A stretch of 64,000 nucleotides of DNA, from contig NZ_JAPNJW010000002.1 in NCBI RefSeq assembly GCF_026626745.1, positions 4,550,151 through 4,614,150 on the forward strand. The letters are read 5' to 3'. The notes under the pieces were generated by a model. That model ran no database searches. It worked only from the letters and a program-made list of their open reading frames with translations, and was not told the origin of the DNA. The translations under genes and the position numbers were made by a program. Within the stretch, counting starts at the first letter, position 1. Every line of letters begins with the position of its first letter. Of the stretch, positions 31,942 to 41,251 are shown piece by piece. This DNA comes from Nannocystis sp. RBIL2. GTDB lineage: Bacteria; Myxococcota_A; Polyangia; Nannocystales; Nannocystaceae.

Positions 31942-31963
31942 CATATGTCCCATGGGACATATG
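31942..31963. terminator. Perfect 22-bp palindrome at convergent junction
   Basis: CATATGTCCCA followed by TGGGACATATG is self-complementary over all 22 bases. It lies 27 bases after the fusion gene's stop and 17 bases before the end of the convergent Ser/Thr kinase gene. It has the family core TGTCC...GGACA with no loop in DNA. As RNA a hairpin with a four-base loop would form. Confidence 0.6.
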
Positions 31964-31979
31964 TTCATACCGTCCGACT

Positions 31980-34900
31980 CTACTCCGCGACCCGAGCCCG
32001 CGCGAGCAAGGCCCGGGCCTGCAGCCATGGGGCGTGTTCGGCCTCGGCGGTCGTGGCGTAGATCGACTCTGCCCGGCTCGCCCACTGCGCGGCCTCCTCG
32101 AGTCGACCCTGCGCGAGCGCGAGCTCGCCGAGGGCCAGCATGGCGTCGGCGAGCTCGAGGTTCTGCGGCGACAGCACCGCCTCGAATTCCGCGAGCGCCG
32201 CCCGCAGCTCGCTGTCGGCGGCCTCGGGCTCGCCGAGCTGCCCGCGCAGCCGGCCCAGCTCGAGCGAGAGCCGCCCCCGGCGCGCCACGTGGACCGGATC
32301 GTCCGACTCGACCAGCACCGCCCGCGCCTGCTCGAGCGGCACCAGAGCCTCGCGCAGCCGCCCGAGCGACGCGAGCGCTTGCCCGTGGCTGCGGAAGACC
32401 TCGTGGTACCTGAAGCTGCGGACGTCGGTGCGTTCGTCGATCCCCGCGAACGCCTGGTCGCGCGCCTTCTCCATCGCCGGCACGTCTCCCGCCGCCGCCG
32501 CCGCGCGCATCAGCACCGCCCACTCGCGGACAGAGAAGTTCTCGGGGCTGGTCCGCTGGGCCGCGACGAAGTGCTGCATCGCCGCGCGGCCGTCGTTCAG
32601 GGCCAGCTCGGCCTGACCGAGGCCGAGCTGGACGGTCAATCGCATGACCTTGTTCTCGCCCTCGCCGACGCTGGCTTCCAGCTCCTGCATTCGCGCCCGT
32701 GCCTCGCGGGTCCGGCCGAGCCCCGTCAATGCGTAGGCGAGCATGCTCTCGTACATCGCGCGGTCGGGGTGATTCGGGCCGGACAATCGCTCCGACAATT
32801 CGATCACGCGGCGGAGGCTGGCCGCCGCCTCCCCGTATCGGCCGACGATCAGCAGCTGCCCGCCGAGGTTGTACAGGATCGCTATGCCCAGCGGCGTCTC
32901 GATCCGACCGTGCGCCTCGTGCAACGCGACGGCCTCCTCCCACTGCGCCCCGGCGGTCGTCCAATCACCCGCGTGCGCGTAGATGGCCCCGGCGACGTTG
33001 AGGAATTCGCCGTAGATCGCGACATCCCCGGCGGCCCTGCGGTTCAGCGCCGCGATCAGTCGCAGCTCCGCCCGCGCCTGGTCGGGCCGCCCGAGCCGAT
33101 AGGCCAGGAGGTGCCCGCGCCGGGAGCTCGTCAGCGCCGCGACGGCCTCGTGGCCCGCCCCGATCGCCGTGCCCAGCGCATCGTCGAACGACTGCAGCGC
33201 CGCCGTCAAGGCGCCGTCGCGCACCTGCAGGCTCGCCTTGCGCAGATGGGCCTCGGCGAGCAGCGGCTCGTAGGTCGCCGCCTTCGCGTCGGCCAGCACG
33301 TTCTCCACCAGTTGCAACCCGAGGCGGGTCTGCCCCGTGTGCTCGTGGACCTCGGCGCGCGCCAGAGTCTCGCGGTGCTGCTGGACCCGCGCGCCCAGCA
33401 GAGCATCTCCGGGCGGCGGGATCGCGGCGGTCAGCGCCTTGGTGTCGGCGCAGGTCACCAGCGCCGGCAGCCCGCCGACCGTCTGGACCAGGTCGTCGAG
33501 GTTGGTCGCGTCGGCGAGCGCGAAGGCGCCGACGGTCGCGTCGAGGGCGGCTCGCCGTTGATCGAGGCACGAGGTCTGTAGATCGAACAGATGCGCCGAC
33601 TGCCGCCCTTCGGCATGCGCGCGACAGGCGTCGTTCCGCATCTGCACCCAGGTCGTCGCGTAGCGCTCGAGCTGCGGCTCGACGGCGGCCAGGATCTCCT
33701 CTGCCCGCGCCGGCGCCTTGGCCCGCACCGCTGCGCCGACCTCCGCCGAGCGCTCGCCGTCCCACACGCCCGCGAGCTCCGGGCCCGCGTCCGGGCACAG
33801 CTCCGCCCCCGGATTCCCCGCGGTCGCCATGACTCCGCCCGCGCCGGCGATCACGGCGGTCGCGGCCAGCGCAGCGGCGCGGCGATAGATCGCCCCCGGG
33901 TCGCGCTCGAGCTCCGCCAGCAGCTCCGTCATCGACGCGAAGCGGGCCGCAGGAGCGGCCATCAGGCCGCGACGGAGCGCCTTGAACACCCGCGCCGGCA
34001 CCGGGCTGCTCGAGGGCGGCGGCCTGACGCGGCCCCGCACCGCGTCCTCGCGCAGCGCCTGGAATGATTCCGTGGAGAACGGCCAATCACCGTACAGGCT
34101 CTGATACAGCGAGACGCAGAAGCTGAACTGATCGCTCTCGGCGCTCGCGCGCAGTCCCAGGTGCTGCTCCGGCGACATGTAGCCCGGAGTGCCGAGGATC
34201 ACGCCCGTGCGGGTCAGCGGCCGCAGCAGCAAAGCAGCTTCCGTACCTGCCGTGATCTCGCTCGCCAGCTCCTCGCCCAGGTCGTCGTCATGCAGACGCG
34301 CCAGGCCGAAGTCGAGGACCTTGACCTGCCCGTCCTCGCCGATCATCGCGTTCTGCGGCTTGAAGTCGCGATGCACGAGCCCGGCCCGGTGCGCCGCCTC
34401 GAGGCCGCGGCCCGCCTGCACGAACGCGGCCAGGATCTGCCGCCACGACGGCGACTTCTGCACCCACGCGTCCAGCGTCTGGCCGCGGACGAACTCCATC
34501 GCCACGTAGATCATGTCGTCGACCTGTCCGACCTCGTGGACGGTGACGATGTGGGGGTGCGACAGCCGGGCCATCGCCTGGGCCTCGCGCAGCAACCGTC
34601 GCCGCGCGTTCTCCTGCTCGCGGACGACCTCGCGGTGCAGGACCTTGACCGCGACCTTGCGGTCGAGCTGATCGTCGTAGCAGGCGTAAACCACGCCCAT
34701 GCCGCCGTGACCGACGAGCCCCAGCACGTTGAACCGCCCGAGCCGCACCGGCTGAGCGCGGCGGGGGAACAGCGCCCGCTTCACCAGCAGCTTGCCGAGC
34801 GGGTCGCCCGCATCGGGAGGCGGCACCGCCATCGGCGTCGCCCGGTCCTGGTCGCCGTCTCCCACCCGTTCGGAGGCCGGCGTGACCCCGGCCGCGTCGG

Positions 34901-35126
34901 AGCGCGCGGTCGCGGCGAGGGAAGAAGGACCGAGGTCGAGCGGCATGGCGGCCTGCTCACCTGCCAGTGCTCCCGCGGGAGGATTCAATTGCGTGTCGCC
35001 CGAGGAGCGATTGGCCGGACCGTCGTCCATCCGTGACATCCGTCGCGTGGGCTCGATCATATACGTGATACCCCGGCCCCGCGTGATGTCCGAAGCGGGT
35101 CCATGGCTCGGGGCGGAATTGCTCAC
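31980..35126 (-). CDS. Ser/Thr protein kinase with membrane segment and TPR tail
   Basis: 1048 residues from GTG 35126; in-frame ATGs at 35060, 35039 and 35030 are also possible because the first 120 residues are low-complexity. The kinase domain (about 130-405) has all key motifs: G-H-G-G-M-G-V-V (P-loop), V-A-V-K-V (Lys161), H-R-D-F-K-P-Q-N (catalytic Asp254), D-F-G (272-274) and G-T-P-G-Y-M-S-P-E-Q. One hydrophobic helix follows (about 428-448). The rest, about 590 residues, is a helical tetratricopeptide-like region with repeated A-x-x-x-L-G-x-x-x-E-A blocks. This PknB-type kinase plus TPR sensor is common in Nannocystaceae. The signal is not known. It is divergent from a duplicated lipoprotein gene whose upstream copy carries a remnant of this kinase's 5' end. 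Confidence 0.92.
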   Translation of the reverse strand: MSNSAPSHGPASDITRGRGITYMIEPTRRMSRMDDGPANRSSGDTQLNPPAGALAGEQAAMPLDLGPSSLAATARSDAAGVTPASERVGDGDQDRATPMAVPPPDAGDPLGKLLVKRALFPRRAQPVRLGRFNVLGLVGHGGMGVVYACYDDQLDRKVAVKVLHREVVREQENARRRLLREAQAMARLSHPHIVTVHEVGQVDDMIYVAMEFVRGQTLDAWVQKSPSWRQILAAFVQAGRGLEAAHRAGLVHRDFKPQNAMIGEDGQVKVLDFGLARLHDDDLGEELASEITAGTEAALLLRPLTRTGVILGTPGYMSPEQHLGLRASAESDQFSFCVSLYQSLYGDWPFSTESFQALREDAVRGRVRPPPSSSPVPARVFKALRRGLMAAPAARFASMTELLAELERDPGAIYRRAAALAATAVIAGAGGVMATAGNPGAELCPDAGPELAGVWDGERSAEVGAAVRAKAPARAEEILAAVEPQLERYATTWVQMRNDACRAHAEGRQSAHLFDLQTSCLDQRRAALDATVGAFALADATNLDDLVQTVGGLPALVTCADTKALTAAIPPPGDALLGARVQQHRETLARAEVHEHTGQTRLGLQLVENVLADAKAATYEPLLAEAHLRKASLQVRDGALTAALQSFDDALGTAIGAGHEAVAALTSSRRGHLLAYRLGRPDQARAELRLIAALNRRAAGDVAIYGEFLNVAGAIYAHAGDWTTAGAQWEEAVALHEAHGRIETPLGIAILYNLGGQLLIVGRYGEAAASLRRVIELSERLSGPNHPDRAMYESMLAYALTGLGRTREARARMQELEASVGEGENKVMRLTVQLGLGQAELALNDGRAAMQHFVAAQRTSPENFSVREWAVLMRAAAAAGDVPAMEKARDQAFAGIDERTDVRSFRYHEVFRSHGQALASLGRLREALVPLEQARAVLVESDDPVHVARRGRLSLELGRLRGQLGEPEAADSELRAALAEFEAVLSPQNLELADAMLALGELALAQGRLEEAAQWASRAESIYATTAEAEHAPWLQARALLARARVAE

Positions 35127-35344
35127 TTTGCCCGCCTATGCTTCTTCCTCACGCGCAGGCCGCCTCGGGTGATGGCCGAGTGCGACCCCGCGACCCTCTC
35201 GCGCCGGAGCCGCGAGGTGCGAGAAAAACTCGGCGTCGGACGCAATTGGATCTGGACCAATCGATACTCCCCACATCAACACCAACCCCCATGAGCTCCG
35301 GATCGGCCCGGGGCCCGAACCCCTGAGACGAGACGAACCCCACT

Positions 35345-36619
35345 ATGCGCTCCTCTACGAAAGCCCTCCTCGCCCTGAACATCTGCCTCGTGGCCCCGGC
35401 CGGCGCCTGCGACGACCTCGCGGCGAACGACGGCGGCGGTTGGGCGGACGATCCGGTCGCCTTCCGCGAGTGCCTCCCGCCCGAATGCACCACCAACTCG
35501 CCGTTCGTCGGCGATTACCCGTTCTCCAATATCCGCACCAAGCAGATTTCCCCGGCCAGCACCCCGATCGACGGTGTCCTAGCCTCCTCGGCCTGGGGCT
35601 CGGGGCACTTCCAGCGCGCCGACAACAGCTGGGTGACCTTCAACTTCCTGGTCCCGACGGAGGAGGGTCGCCTGTACGCATATAATTCAGCCACCAATAC
35701 GCGAGACTACATCGACCAGGGGAAGCAGGCGTTCTTTACGATCACGATCACCGATTCTTCCGTCAGCCCCACGACTACGAACACGTATCAGATGTGGATC
35801 AAGGACGTCACGACGGCCTCCCCGACGCCGAGCTTTACCGCGTGGAAGTACACGATCGCCACCAAGGCGCCGCCGCCGACGGTCGACTTCCCCTCGGTGG
35901 GCAGCCCGATTTCTTTTCCGCCCTTGACCCCCTGGGGTGGTACGTACTACTCGATCTGCCCCGTCTCCGCCGAGGAGACCGGCGAGGCGCTCATCCTCCA
36001 GTCCGCCAAGCTCGTGTTCGACGGCGACGCCGCCTGGCTCGAGGACGGCTACGGCTGGGGGCCGGAGAACGCCGAGGTCTCGTCCCACGCGGTGATTGCC
36101 TGCCAGGGGCACGCCTTCTCCAAGCCGCAAGAGTTACTGGGCGTCGCCCCCAATTCGCGCGACAGCACGGCGCACTACGCCGCGCGGCGCTACGGCCTCG
36201 CCAACTACAACGCCCTCGCCGACGCCTACCGCGCCTTCTTCGCCGGCGAGCCGCGGACGCAGCTCGGCACCCCCGTCTTCTTCAAGGACTTCGCCCACAG
36301 CCCCCCGTGGTTCGACCAGACCACCAGCGCCTATCTCCCCTCGACCCCGCCGCCCGTCGGCTCATGGCAGTTCGTGCTCGAGTCCGTGTACAAGGACGTC
36401 GACGCGCTCGGTAACCCGCTCGGCGCCAATTGCTATTACACCGACGCCAACTCCCCGAGCGGCGCCCATCGCCTGTACAACCCGCCCGGCGGCAACGCCA
36501 ACCTCCCCGGCTGGAGCAGCATGACCAGCTGCGGCGCCACCCAGAGCAGCTGGGACGACTTCGGCCCGGTCGGCGCCTTCGTCCTCAAGAACATCCTCCC
36601 CGGCGGGGGCGGCTCCTGA
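35345..36619 (+). CDS. Lipoprotein of tandem-duplicated pair, copy 1
   Basis: 424 residues. The signal peptide ends A-P-A-G-A-C-D-D, a plausible lipobox (Cys22). A conserved segment of about 40 residues follows (W-A-D-D ... F-R-E-C-L-P-P-E-C-T-T-N-S-P). Later parts include Y-Y-S-I-C-P, G-E-A-L-I-L-Q-S-A-K-L, I-A-C-Q-G-H-A-F-S-K-P-Q-E and A-D-A-Y-R-A-F-F-A-G-E-x-R-T-x-x-G-T-P-V-F-F-K-D. The last two parts faintly resemble the ADYC-domain exported proteins of myxobacteria, an uncertain match. Three Cys pairs suggest disulphides. About 70 percent of residues match the next gene, with which it forms a tandem duplication. Confidence 0.8.
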   Translation: MRSSTKALLALNICLVAPAGACDDLAANDGGGWADDPVAFRECLPPECTTNSPFVGDYPFSNIRTKQISPASTPIDGVLASSAWGSGHFQRADNSWVTFNFLVPTEEGRLYAYNSATNTRDYIDQGKQAFFTITITDSSVSPTTTNTYQMWIKDVTTASPTPSFTAWKYTIATKAPPPTVDFPSVGSPISFPPLTPWGGTYYSICPVSAEETGEALILQSAKLVFDGDAAWLEDGYGWGPENAEVSSHAVIACQGHAFSKPQELLGVAPNSRDSTAHYAARRYGLANYNALADAYRAFFAGEPRTQLGTPVFFKDFAHSPPWFDQTTSAYLPSTPPPVGSWQFVLESVYKDVDALGNPLGANCYYTDANSPSGAHRLYNPPGGNANLPGWSSMTSCGATQSSWDDFGPVGAFVLKNILPGGGGS

Positions 36620-37030
36620 AGCCGCTGGTCGCCCCGCTCCCCGGCCCCGGATCGCCGCGAAGACGCGAGCTCGCGTCCACCGGGGAGCGATTGCCCAGCT
36701 CCTCTTCCGTCTGTGACACCTATCGTGTGAGTTCATCGTATCCGCGGCACCGACGCGCCGCGTGTCGTCCGGATCGAGTCGGGGCGGGGCGCGCGACTGC
36801 ACACACCGCGCGTGGTGCTTCTTCTGCACTCGTGGACAGCATCCGTAAGGCCGAGCGTGCCGCCGCGGCTCTCACGCACGCGAGCGCCCAGCGCGAGAAA
36901 ACTCGACCGCAGGGCATTCCTTGGTTCTGGACCAATTCGTCCTGCCCCCATAAACCACTGCGCCACCATGGGCCCCGCGTCGACCCACTTCGGCCGGGGC
37001 CGAACTAAACCCAGAGACCAGACGACCCGC
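36620..37030. pseudogene. Duplicated upstream region with decayed kinase 5' end
   Basis: Bases from about 36680 are related to 35001-35344, offset by about 1680. Shared strings include GGGAGCGATTG/GAGGAGCGATTG, GTGACA, GAGAAAA and TCTGGACCAAT (35250 and 36926). Because 35001-35126 is the 5' coding end of the Ser/Thr kinase on the minus strand, the copy at about 36680-36805 is a truncated, non-coding remnant of that gene. It is heavily diverged, so no open frame is kept. Confidence 0.55.
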
Positions 37031-38311
37031 ATGCGCTCCTCGATCCCAGCTCTCCTCGCCTTGAACTTCTCCCTCGCGGCCACCACCGCCTGCGACGACG
37101 GCCTCGCGGCGCACGACGGCAGCGGTTGGGCCGACGACGCTGTCTCCTTCCGCGAGTGTCTCCCGCCCGAATGCACCACCAACTCGCCGTTCGTCGGTGA
37201 CTTCCCGTTCTCCAACATCCGCACCAAGCGGAACGCCTCGGCGGACACGCCGGTCGTCGGTGTCTCGGCCTATTCTCGCTGGAACCAGGGGACCTTTCAA
37301 AAGGCCGACTACAGCTGGATGTCCTTCGATTACCTGCTGCCGACCGCGGAGGGCCGGCTGTACGCCTACGATTCGGCCACCAACACCGCGGAAGCCATCG
37401 ACCAGGGGCGGCAGGTCTTCTTCGCCCTGTCGATCTACGACAACTCGGTCAATCCGCCGACGAACAATACCGTCGCGCTGTGGATCAAGGACGTCACGAC
37501 GAGCTCCCCGGCGCCGGGCTTCGACGCGTGGAAATATACGATCGCCACCAAGGTGACGCCGCCGTCGAGCGACTTCCCGTCGGTGGGCAGCCCTGCCGAC
37601 GTTCCGCCCACGACCGGGCCGAACCCGTGGAGCGGCACCTACTACTCGATCTGCCCCGCCTCCGACGACGAGAGCGGCGAGGCGCTCATCCTGCAGTACT
37701 CCAAGCTCAAGTTCGACGGCGACGCCGCCTGGCTCGAGGACGGCTTCGAGCTCGGCCCGGTCAACCTCGAGAGCCCCTCCATCTCGGTGATCGCCTGCCA
37801 GGGCCACGCCTTCTCCAAGCCGCAGGAGTTCCTGGGCATCACCCCCAACTCCTACGTCGACGCCAACTTCCCCGGCGAGCGCAGCTACGGCCTCGACAAC
37901 TACACCGCCGCCGCCGACGCCTACCGCGCCTTCTTCGACGGCGAGTCCCGCACCGTGCTCGGCACCCCCGTCTATTTCAAGGACCTCCGGCACAACCCTC
38001 CCTGGTTCGACCAGACCACCAGCGCCTATCTCCCCCCGCCCCCGATCATCGGCAGCTGGCAGTTCATCCTCGAGTCCGTCTACAAGGACGTCGATTCCTT
38101 CGGCGACCCCCTCGGCGCCACTTGCTATTACACCGACGCCAACTTCCCCAGCGGCGCCCATCGCCTCTACGACCCGCCGGCTGGTAACGCCAACCTCCCC
38201 GGCTGGAGCAGCATGCCCAGCTGCGGCGCCGCTCAGAGCAACTGGGACGACTTCGGTCCCATCGGCGCCTTCGTCCTCAAGCACGTCATCCCCGCTCCGC
38301 CCGCCTCCTAG
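37031..38311 (+). CDS. Lipoprotein of tandem-duplicated pair, copy 2
   Basis: 426 residues from ATG 37031, matched to the start of copy 1 at 35345. Signal peptide ends A-A-T-T-A-C-D-D. The same ordered motifs as copy 1 are present: F-R-E-C-L-P-P-E-C-T-T-N-S-P-F, L-W-I-K-D-V-T-T, Y-Y-S-I-C-P, I-A-C-Q-G-H-A-F-S-K-P-Q-E-F and A-D-A-Y-R-A-F-F-D-G-E. Cysteines are kept at the same places. Divergence is concentrated in residues 68-180. The gene shares its upstream duplicated segment with copy 1, including the TCTGGACCAAT string, so expression signals are probably conserved. Function unknown. Confidence 0.8.
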   Translation: MRSSIPALLALNFSLAATTACDDGLAAHDGSGWADDAVSFRECLPPECTTNSPFVGDFPFSNIRTKRNASADTPVVGVSAYSRWNQGTFQKADYSWMSFDYLLPTAEGRLYAYDSATNTAEAIDQGRQVFFALSIYDNSVNPPTNNTVALWIKDVTTSSPAPGFDAWKYTIATKVTPPSSDFPSVGSPADVPPTTGPNPWSGTYYSICPASDDESGEALILQYSKLKFDGDAAWLEDGFELGPVNLESPSISVIACQGHAFSKPQEFLGITPNSYVDANFPGERSYGLDNYTAAADAYRAFFDGESRTVLGTPVYFKDLRHNPPWFDQTTSAYLPPPPIIGSWQFILESVYKDVDSFGDPLGATCYYTDANFPSGAHRLYDPPAGNANLPGWSSMPSCGAAQSNWDDFGPIGAFVLKHVIPAPPAS

Positions 38312-38434
38312 CGTTCGCCGCTGCCCCGCTCGAGAGCGCGCCGCTGCACCTTCGCCCGGCGCGCCCTCGCGCGGTTCGCGACGGTCGGCACCGGGTGAGT
38401 GGTCGACCTCCCGCGCGCCGGCTACCTTCGGCCG

Positions 38435-39415
38435 ATGCGCACCTCGACCTATGTCCCTACGTTCGCGCTCCTCCTGCTCGCCGCCTGCCCCGGCGGCCAA
38501 GACGGCGAGACGGACGGCGCGCCCGCGACGACGAGCACGGGAGTCACCACCGAGCCGACGACCGGCAGCACGAGCGGACCGCAGGAGACGACCGGCGAGA
38601 CCACCGACGCACCCACGACGACCGGCGACCCCACGACCGCCTCCACCGACACGACCAGCACCACCGGCACCAGCACGACCGACACCACCGACACCACCAG
38701 CACCACCGACGCGAGCGGCACGGACACCGGCGATCCGGCGATGCTGCCGGGCGACATTTTAAAATTGACGAACTGGAAGCTGACGCTCCCGGTCGACACC
38801 GATCATCCCGGCAGTCCCGACGAGATCGAGCAACCCGAGCTGGCGAGCTTCGTCGACCCGCTGTACTTCCATTTGAATGACGCGCTGGACGGCGTGGTGT
38901 TCCGCGCCCACGCGGGCGGGACCACCACCGACAACTCCGGCTACCCGCGCTCCGAGCTGCGCGAGATGATCGACCAGGGCGCCGACGAGGCCGCGTGGTC
39001 CTCTTCGCGCGGCACCCATCGGCTCTTCATCGACCAGGCCATCACCCACCTCCCCGGCGAGAAGCCCCACATCGTGGTCGGCCAGATCCACGACGACGAG
39101 GACGACGTGATCGTGTTCCGCCTCGAGGGCAGCAAGCTGTTCATCGACCTCAACGGGGACGACGGCCCGGTCCTGACCGAGGACTACCAGCTCGGCGACC
39201 GCTTCACGGTCGCCTTCGAGGTCAGCGACGACCACGTCGACTGCTACTACGACGGCGCGTTCATCTACAGCCACCCGCAGGCGTTCTCCGGCGCCTACTT
39301 CAAGGCCGGCGCCTACGTGCAGTCGTCCTGCCAGGGCGACAAGCAGGTCCCGGGCGAGTCGTGCGAGGCCTACGGCGAGGTCGTGATCTACGACGTGAGC
39401 GTCGAGCACACCTGA
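38435..39415 (+). CDS. PL7-family alginate-lyase-like lipoprotein
   Basis: 326 residues from ATG 38435. A lipoprotein signal ends L-L-L-A-A-C-P (Cys18), then a Thr/Ser/Asp linker of about 80 residues. The catalytic domain begins L-T-N-W-K-L-T-L-P-V-D. It carries the three PL7 signatures: Y-P-R-S-E-L-R-E-M (substrate-binding Arg and Glu), V-V-G-Q-I-H (catalytic Gln and His) and Y-F-K-A-G-A-Y-V-Q-S (catalytic Tyr region). PL7 enzymes cleave alginate or related uronans by beta-elimination. Q-I-H is typical of poly-guluronate or mixed specificity, although this cannot be fixed here. The lipoprotein form suggests display at the cell surface for feeding on algal or biofilm polysaccharide. No transporter or other lyase is adjacent. 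Confidence 0.9.
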   Translation: MRTSTYVPTFALLLLAACPGGQDGETDGAPATTSTGVTTEPTTGSTSGPQETTGETTDAPTTTGDPTTASTDTTSTTGTSTTDTTDTTSTTDASGTDTGDPAMLPGDILKLTNWKLTLPVDTDHPGSPDEIEQPELASFVDPLYFHLNDALDGVVFRAHAGGTTTDNSGYPRSELREMIDQGADEAAWSSSRGTHRLFIDQAITHLPGEKPHIVVGQIHDDEDDVIVFRLEGSKLFIDLNGDDGPVLTEDYQLGDRFTVAFEVSDDHVDCYYDGAFIYSHPQAFSGAYFKAGAYVQSSCQGDKQVPGESCEAYGEVVIYDVSVEHT

Positions 39416-39499
39416 GCCGGGCTCCCGGCGGCCCTGATGCACGCGCGCGCCGAAGCGCTCGTCGCCTTCCTGGACCGCGCGTGCTAGGTTCCGCGCCGC

Positions 39500-40099
39500 A
39501 TGTTCGCGGCGCCCCTGCTCGCCGTCACCCTCTCGGCCGCGCCGACCGATCCGTCGCCCGCACCGCCGCAGCGCGTCGACCTGCCCGAGCCGCGACCTGT
39601 CCCTCGGGTCACCCTCACCGAGGCGCCCGGGCGGCCGTACTACGGCCTGCCGAAGCGGCGCTTCGTCCCCGGCTTCCGGATCGGCGTCGGCCTCGGCGCC
39701 CGCCTCGCCGGCCAGCGCAGCGACAGGGCCCACTTCGCCCTCGACGCCCTGCTGTACGCCCGCGCCGGCCTGCACCGCGGCCGCAACCAGGCCGCCCTGG
39801 TCCCCGCGCTCGGCTACAGCCTCGGCGCCGGCAAGGTCACCCGCGAGCACCTCTTCCTCGCCGGCCTCGGCCTCGGCCTCCTCGGCAAGGACGACGCCTC
39901 GCTCGCAGTCGTGCCCGCAGTCGTCGTCGGCGTCGCCGAGCGCCAGCGCGCCCTCGGCGTCCGCACCTCCCTCGTCCTCGACACGGGCCAGCTCGGCATC
40001 GTGCTCGAGGTCGCCCACCAGTACCTCCACCTCCCGACCGGCCACCGTCACGAGCTGCGGCTCATGTTCGGCCTCGACCTGATCCGGGTGTTCCGTTGA
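39500..40099 (+). CDS. Exported protein, possible outer-membrane strand protein
   Basis: 199 residues. A short signal peptide is likely (M-F-A-A-P-L-L-A-V-T-L-S-A-A-P). A Pro-rich segment of about 30 residues follows, then alternating hydrophobic strands with many Gly (F-R-I-G-V-G-L-G-A-R-L, L-V-P-A-L-G-Y-S-L-G-A-G, L-F-L-A-G-L-G-L-G-L-L-G). This pattern fits a small beta-barrel or lipocalin-like envelope protein. The C terminus ends in L-D-L-I-R-V-F-R, with an aromatic near the end. No named family is recognised. Its stop overlaps the next gene's possible TTG start. Confidence 0.65.
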   Translation: MFAAPLLAVTLSAAPTDPSPAPPQRVDLPEPRPVPRVTLTEAPGRPYYGLPKRRFVPGFRIGVGLGARLAGQRSDRAHFALDALLYARAGLHRGRNQAALVPALGYSLGAGKVTREHLFLAGLGLGLLGKDDASLAVVPAVVVGVAERQRALGVRTSLVLDTGQLGIVLEVAHQYLHLPTGHRHELRLMFGLDLIRVFR

Positions 40100-40104
40100 T
40101 CGCC

Positions 40105-41070
40105 ATGCTCCGCCGCGCCGCCTCGCTGGTCCTCGCCCCCGCCCTCGCCTGCGGCCCCTCGCTCTCGCAGCTCGAGCGCGGGCACCACTACGACGAGGCG
40201 ATCTGCGGCGCCGCCGAGGGCGCCTTCCCCAAAGGACAGGTCGCAGAGGTCATCCGCCGCGCCCTCGATCCCGCGGTCCACGTCGCCGCCGTCCCGCGCG
40301 AGCAGCTCGCCGCCGCCCTCGGCGACGACGCGCCCGAGCTCGAGCGCTTCGTGCTGCTGCGGATCACCCACGATTCGAACACTATCCCGCTCGACCGCTT
40401 CGTCGCCCACTTCACGCTGCGCAGCGACCAGCCCTTCGTCCGCGAACCGACGGGCCCGCAGCCCGACGGCGACCCGAACGGCGCCGCCATCTCCGCCGTC
40501 GGGGTGTGGGGCGACGGCAAGTCCGTCTCGCTCCAGCCGACCGACCTCCCGCGGCTCGCCACCGTCTTCGCGGAGCACCTCCCCGGCCCGTACACCGTCC
40601 AGCCGGACGCGCTCGAGAAGGCCATTCACGTGGTCGGCACGGTCGGCGCCGCGGTCGCTACCATCGCCACGCTCGGGCTCTTCGGCGGCCTCCTGCGCGG
40701 TCGCGGCGCCGGCCCGCAGCCGCGCACCGAGTACCCGACCGACGCCGAGGTCCGGCGCGCCGCCCCGCGTGCCACCCGGCTGTTCGACGCAGTGGCCCAC
40801 CTGCAGACCTCCTGTCGAGACAAGCCCGGCGCCCGCTGCCAGACCCTGGCCCTCGTCCCGCGCCCGCCCGACGAGTCCGCCGCGCTCGTCCTGGAGGTCC
40901 ACCTCCGCTACGGCGCCCGCTACGGCAGCACGTGCTCGTTCGCCGACATCCACGAGAAGCTGCAGATCGCCCTGCCGCCCGGCCCGACCCTCGAGGCGCG
41001 CCTGGCCGCCGCGTTCGGCGACGACATGCGCCGCCTCGCCCTCGCGCCGACGACCTCGACCTCGCCTTGA
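40105..41070 (+). CDS. Lipoprotein of unknown function
   Basis: 321 residues from ATG 40105; a TTG at 40096 overlapping the previous stop is the alternative. The signal peptide ends V-L-A-P-A-L-A-C-G-P (Cys16). A hydrophobic helix lies at about 180-200 (V-V-G-T-V-G-A-A-V-A-T-I-A-T-L-G-L-F-G-G). Four further Cys occur. The last part (Y-G-S-T-C-S-F-A-D-I) has no recognisable family. Translational coupling to the preceding exported protein is likely, so they may act together at the envelope. It ends in a convergent junction with a perfect CTGTCC/GGACAG hairpin. Confidence 0.7.
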   Translation: MLRRAASLVLAPALACGPSLSQLERGHHYDEAICGAAEGAFPKGQVAEVIRRALDPAVHVAAVPREQLAAALGDDAPELERFVLLRITHDSNTIPLDRFVAHFTLRSDQPFVREPTGPQPDGDPNGAAISAVGVWGDGKSVSLQPTDLPRLATVFAEHLPGPYTVQPDALEKAIHVVGTVGAAVATIATLGLFGGLLRGRGAGPQPRTEYPTDAEVRRAAPRATRLFDAVAHLQTSCRDKPGARCQTLALVPRPPDESAALVLEVHLRYGARYGSTCSFADIHEKLQIALPPGPTLEARLAAAFGDDMRRLALAPTTSTSP

Positions 41071-41095
41071 ACCGTCACGCCGGCGCCCGAGCCTC

Positions 41096-41111
41096 CTGTC
41101 CCTTCGGACAG
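41096..41111. terminator. CTGTCC-CTTC-GGACAG palindrome at convergent junction
   Basis: CTGTCCCTTCGGACAG, a perfect six-base-pair stem with a CTTC loop, 25 bases after the lipoprotein gene's stop and about 140 bases before the convergent gene's end. It is nearly the same sequence as the units of the 17.9-18.4 kb array but with a perfect stem on both strands. Confidence 0.55.
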
Positions 41112-41251
41112 CTCTCGTGACCCACTGCGCGCGCCAATACGCGCCGCATCATTTCGTGACTCTGACTTTCGCGACAGGTCGACGCGAATCGGCGCCGACC
41201 TCGAGGCCCTCATTCTCCGGGGCCCCCTTTTTTAGAAGAAAGATTCCGCGA

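Noticed and set aside
38995..40100. Plus-strand frame that runs through the alginate lyase and small exported protein genes
   Set aside because: It is the upstream extension of the lipoprotein frame starting at 40105; no domain occurs before that point.
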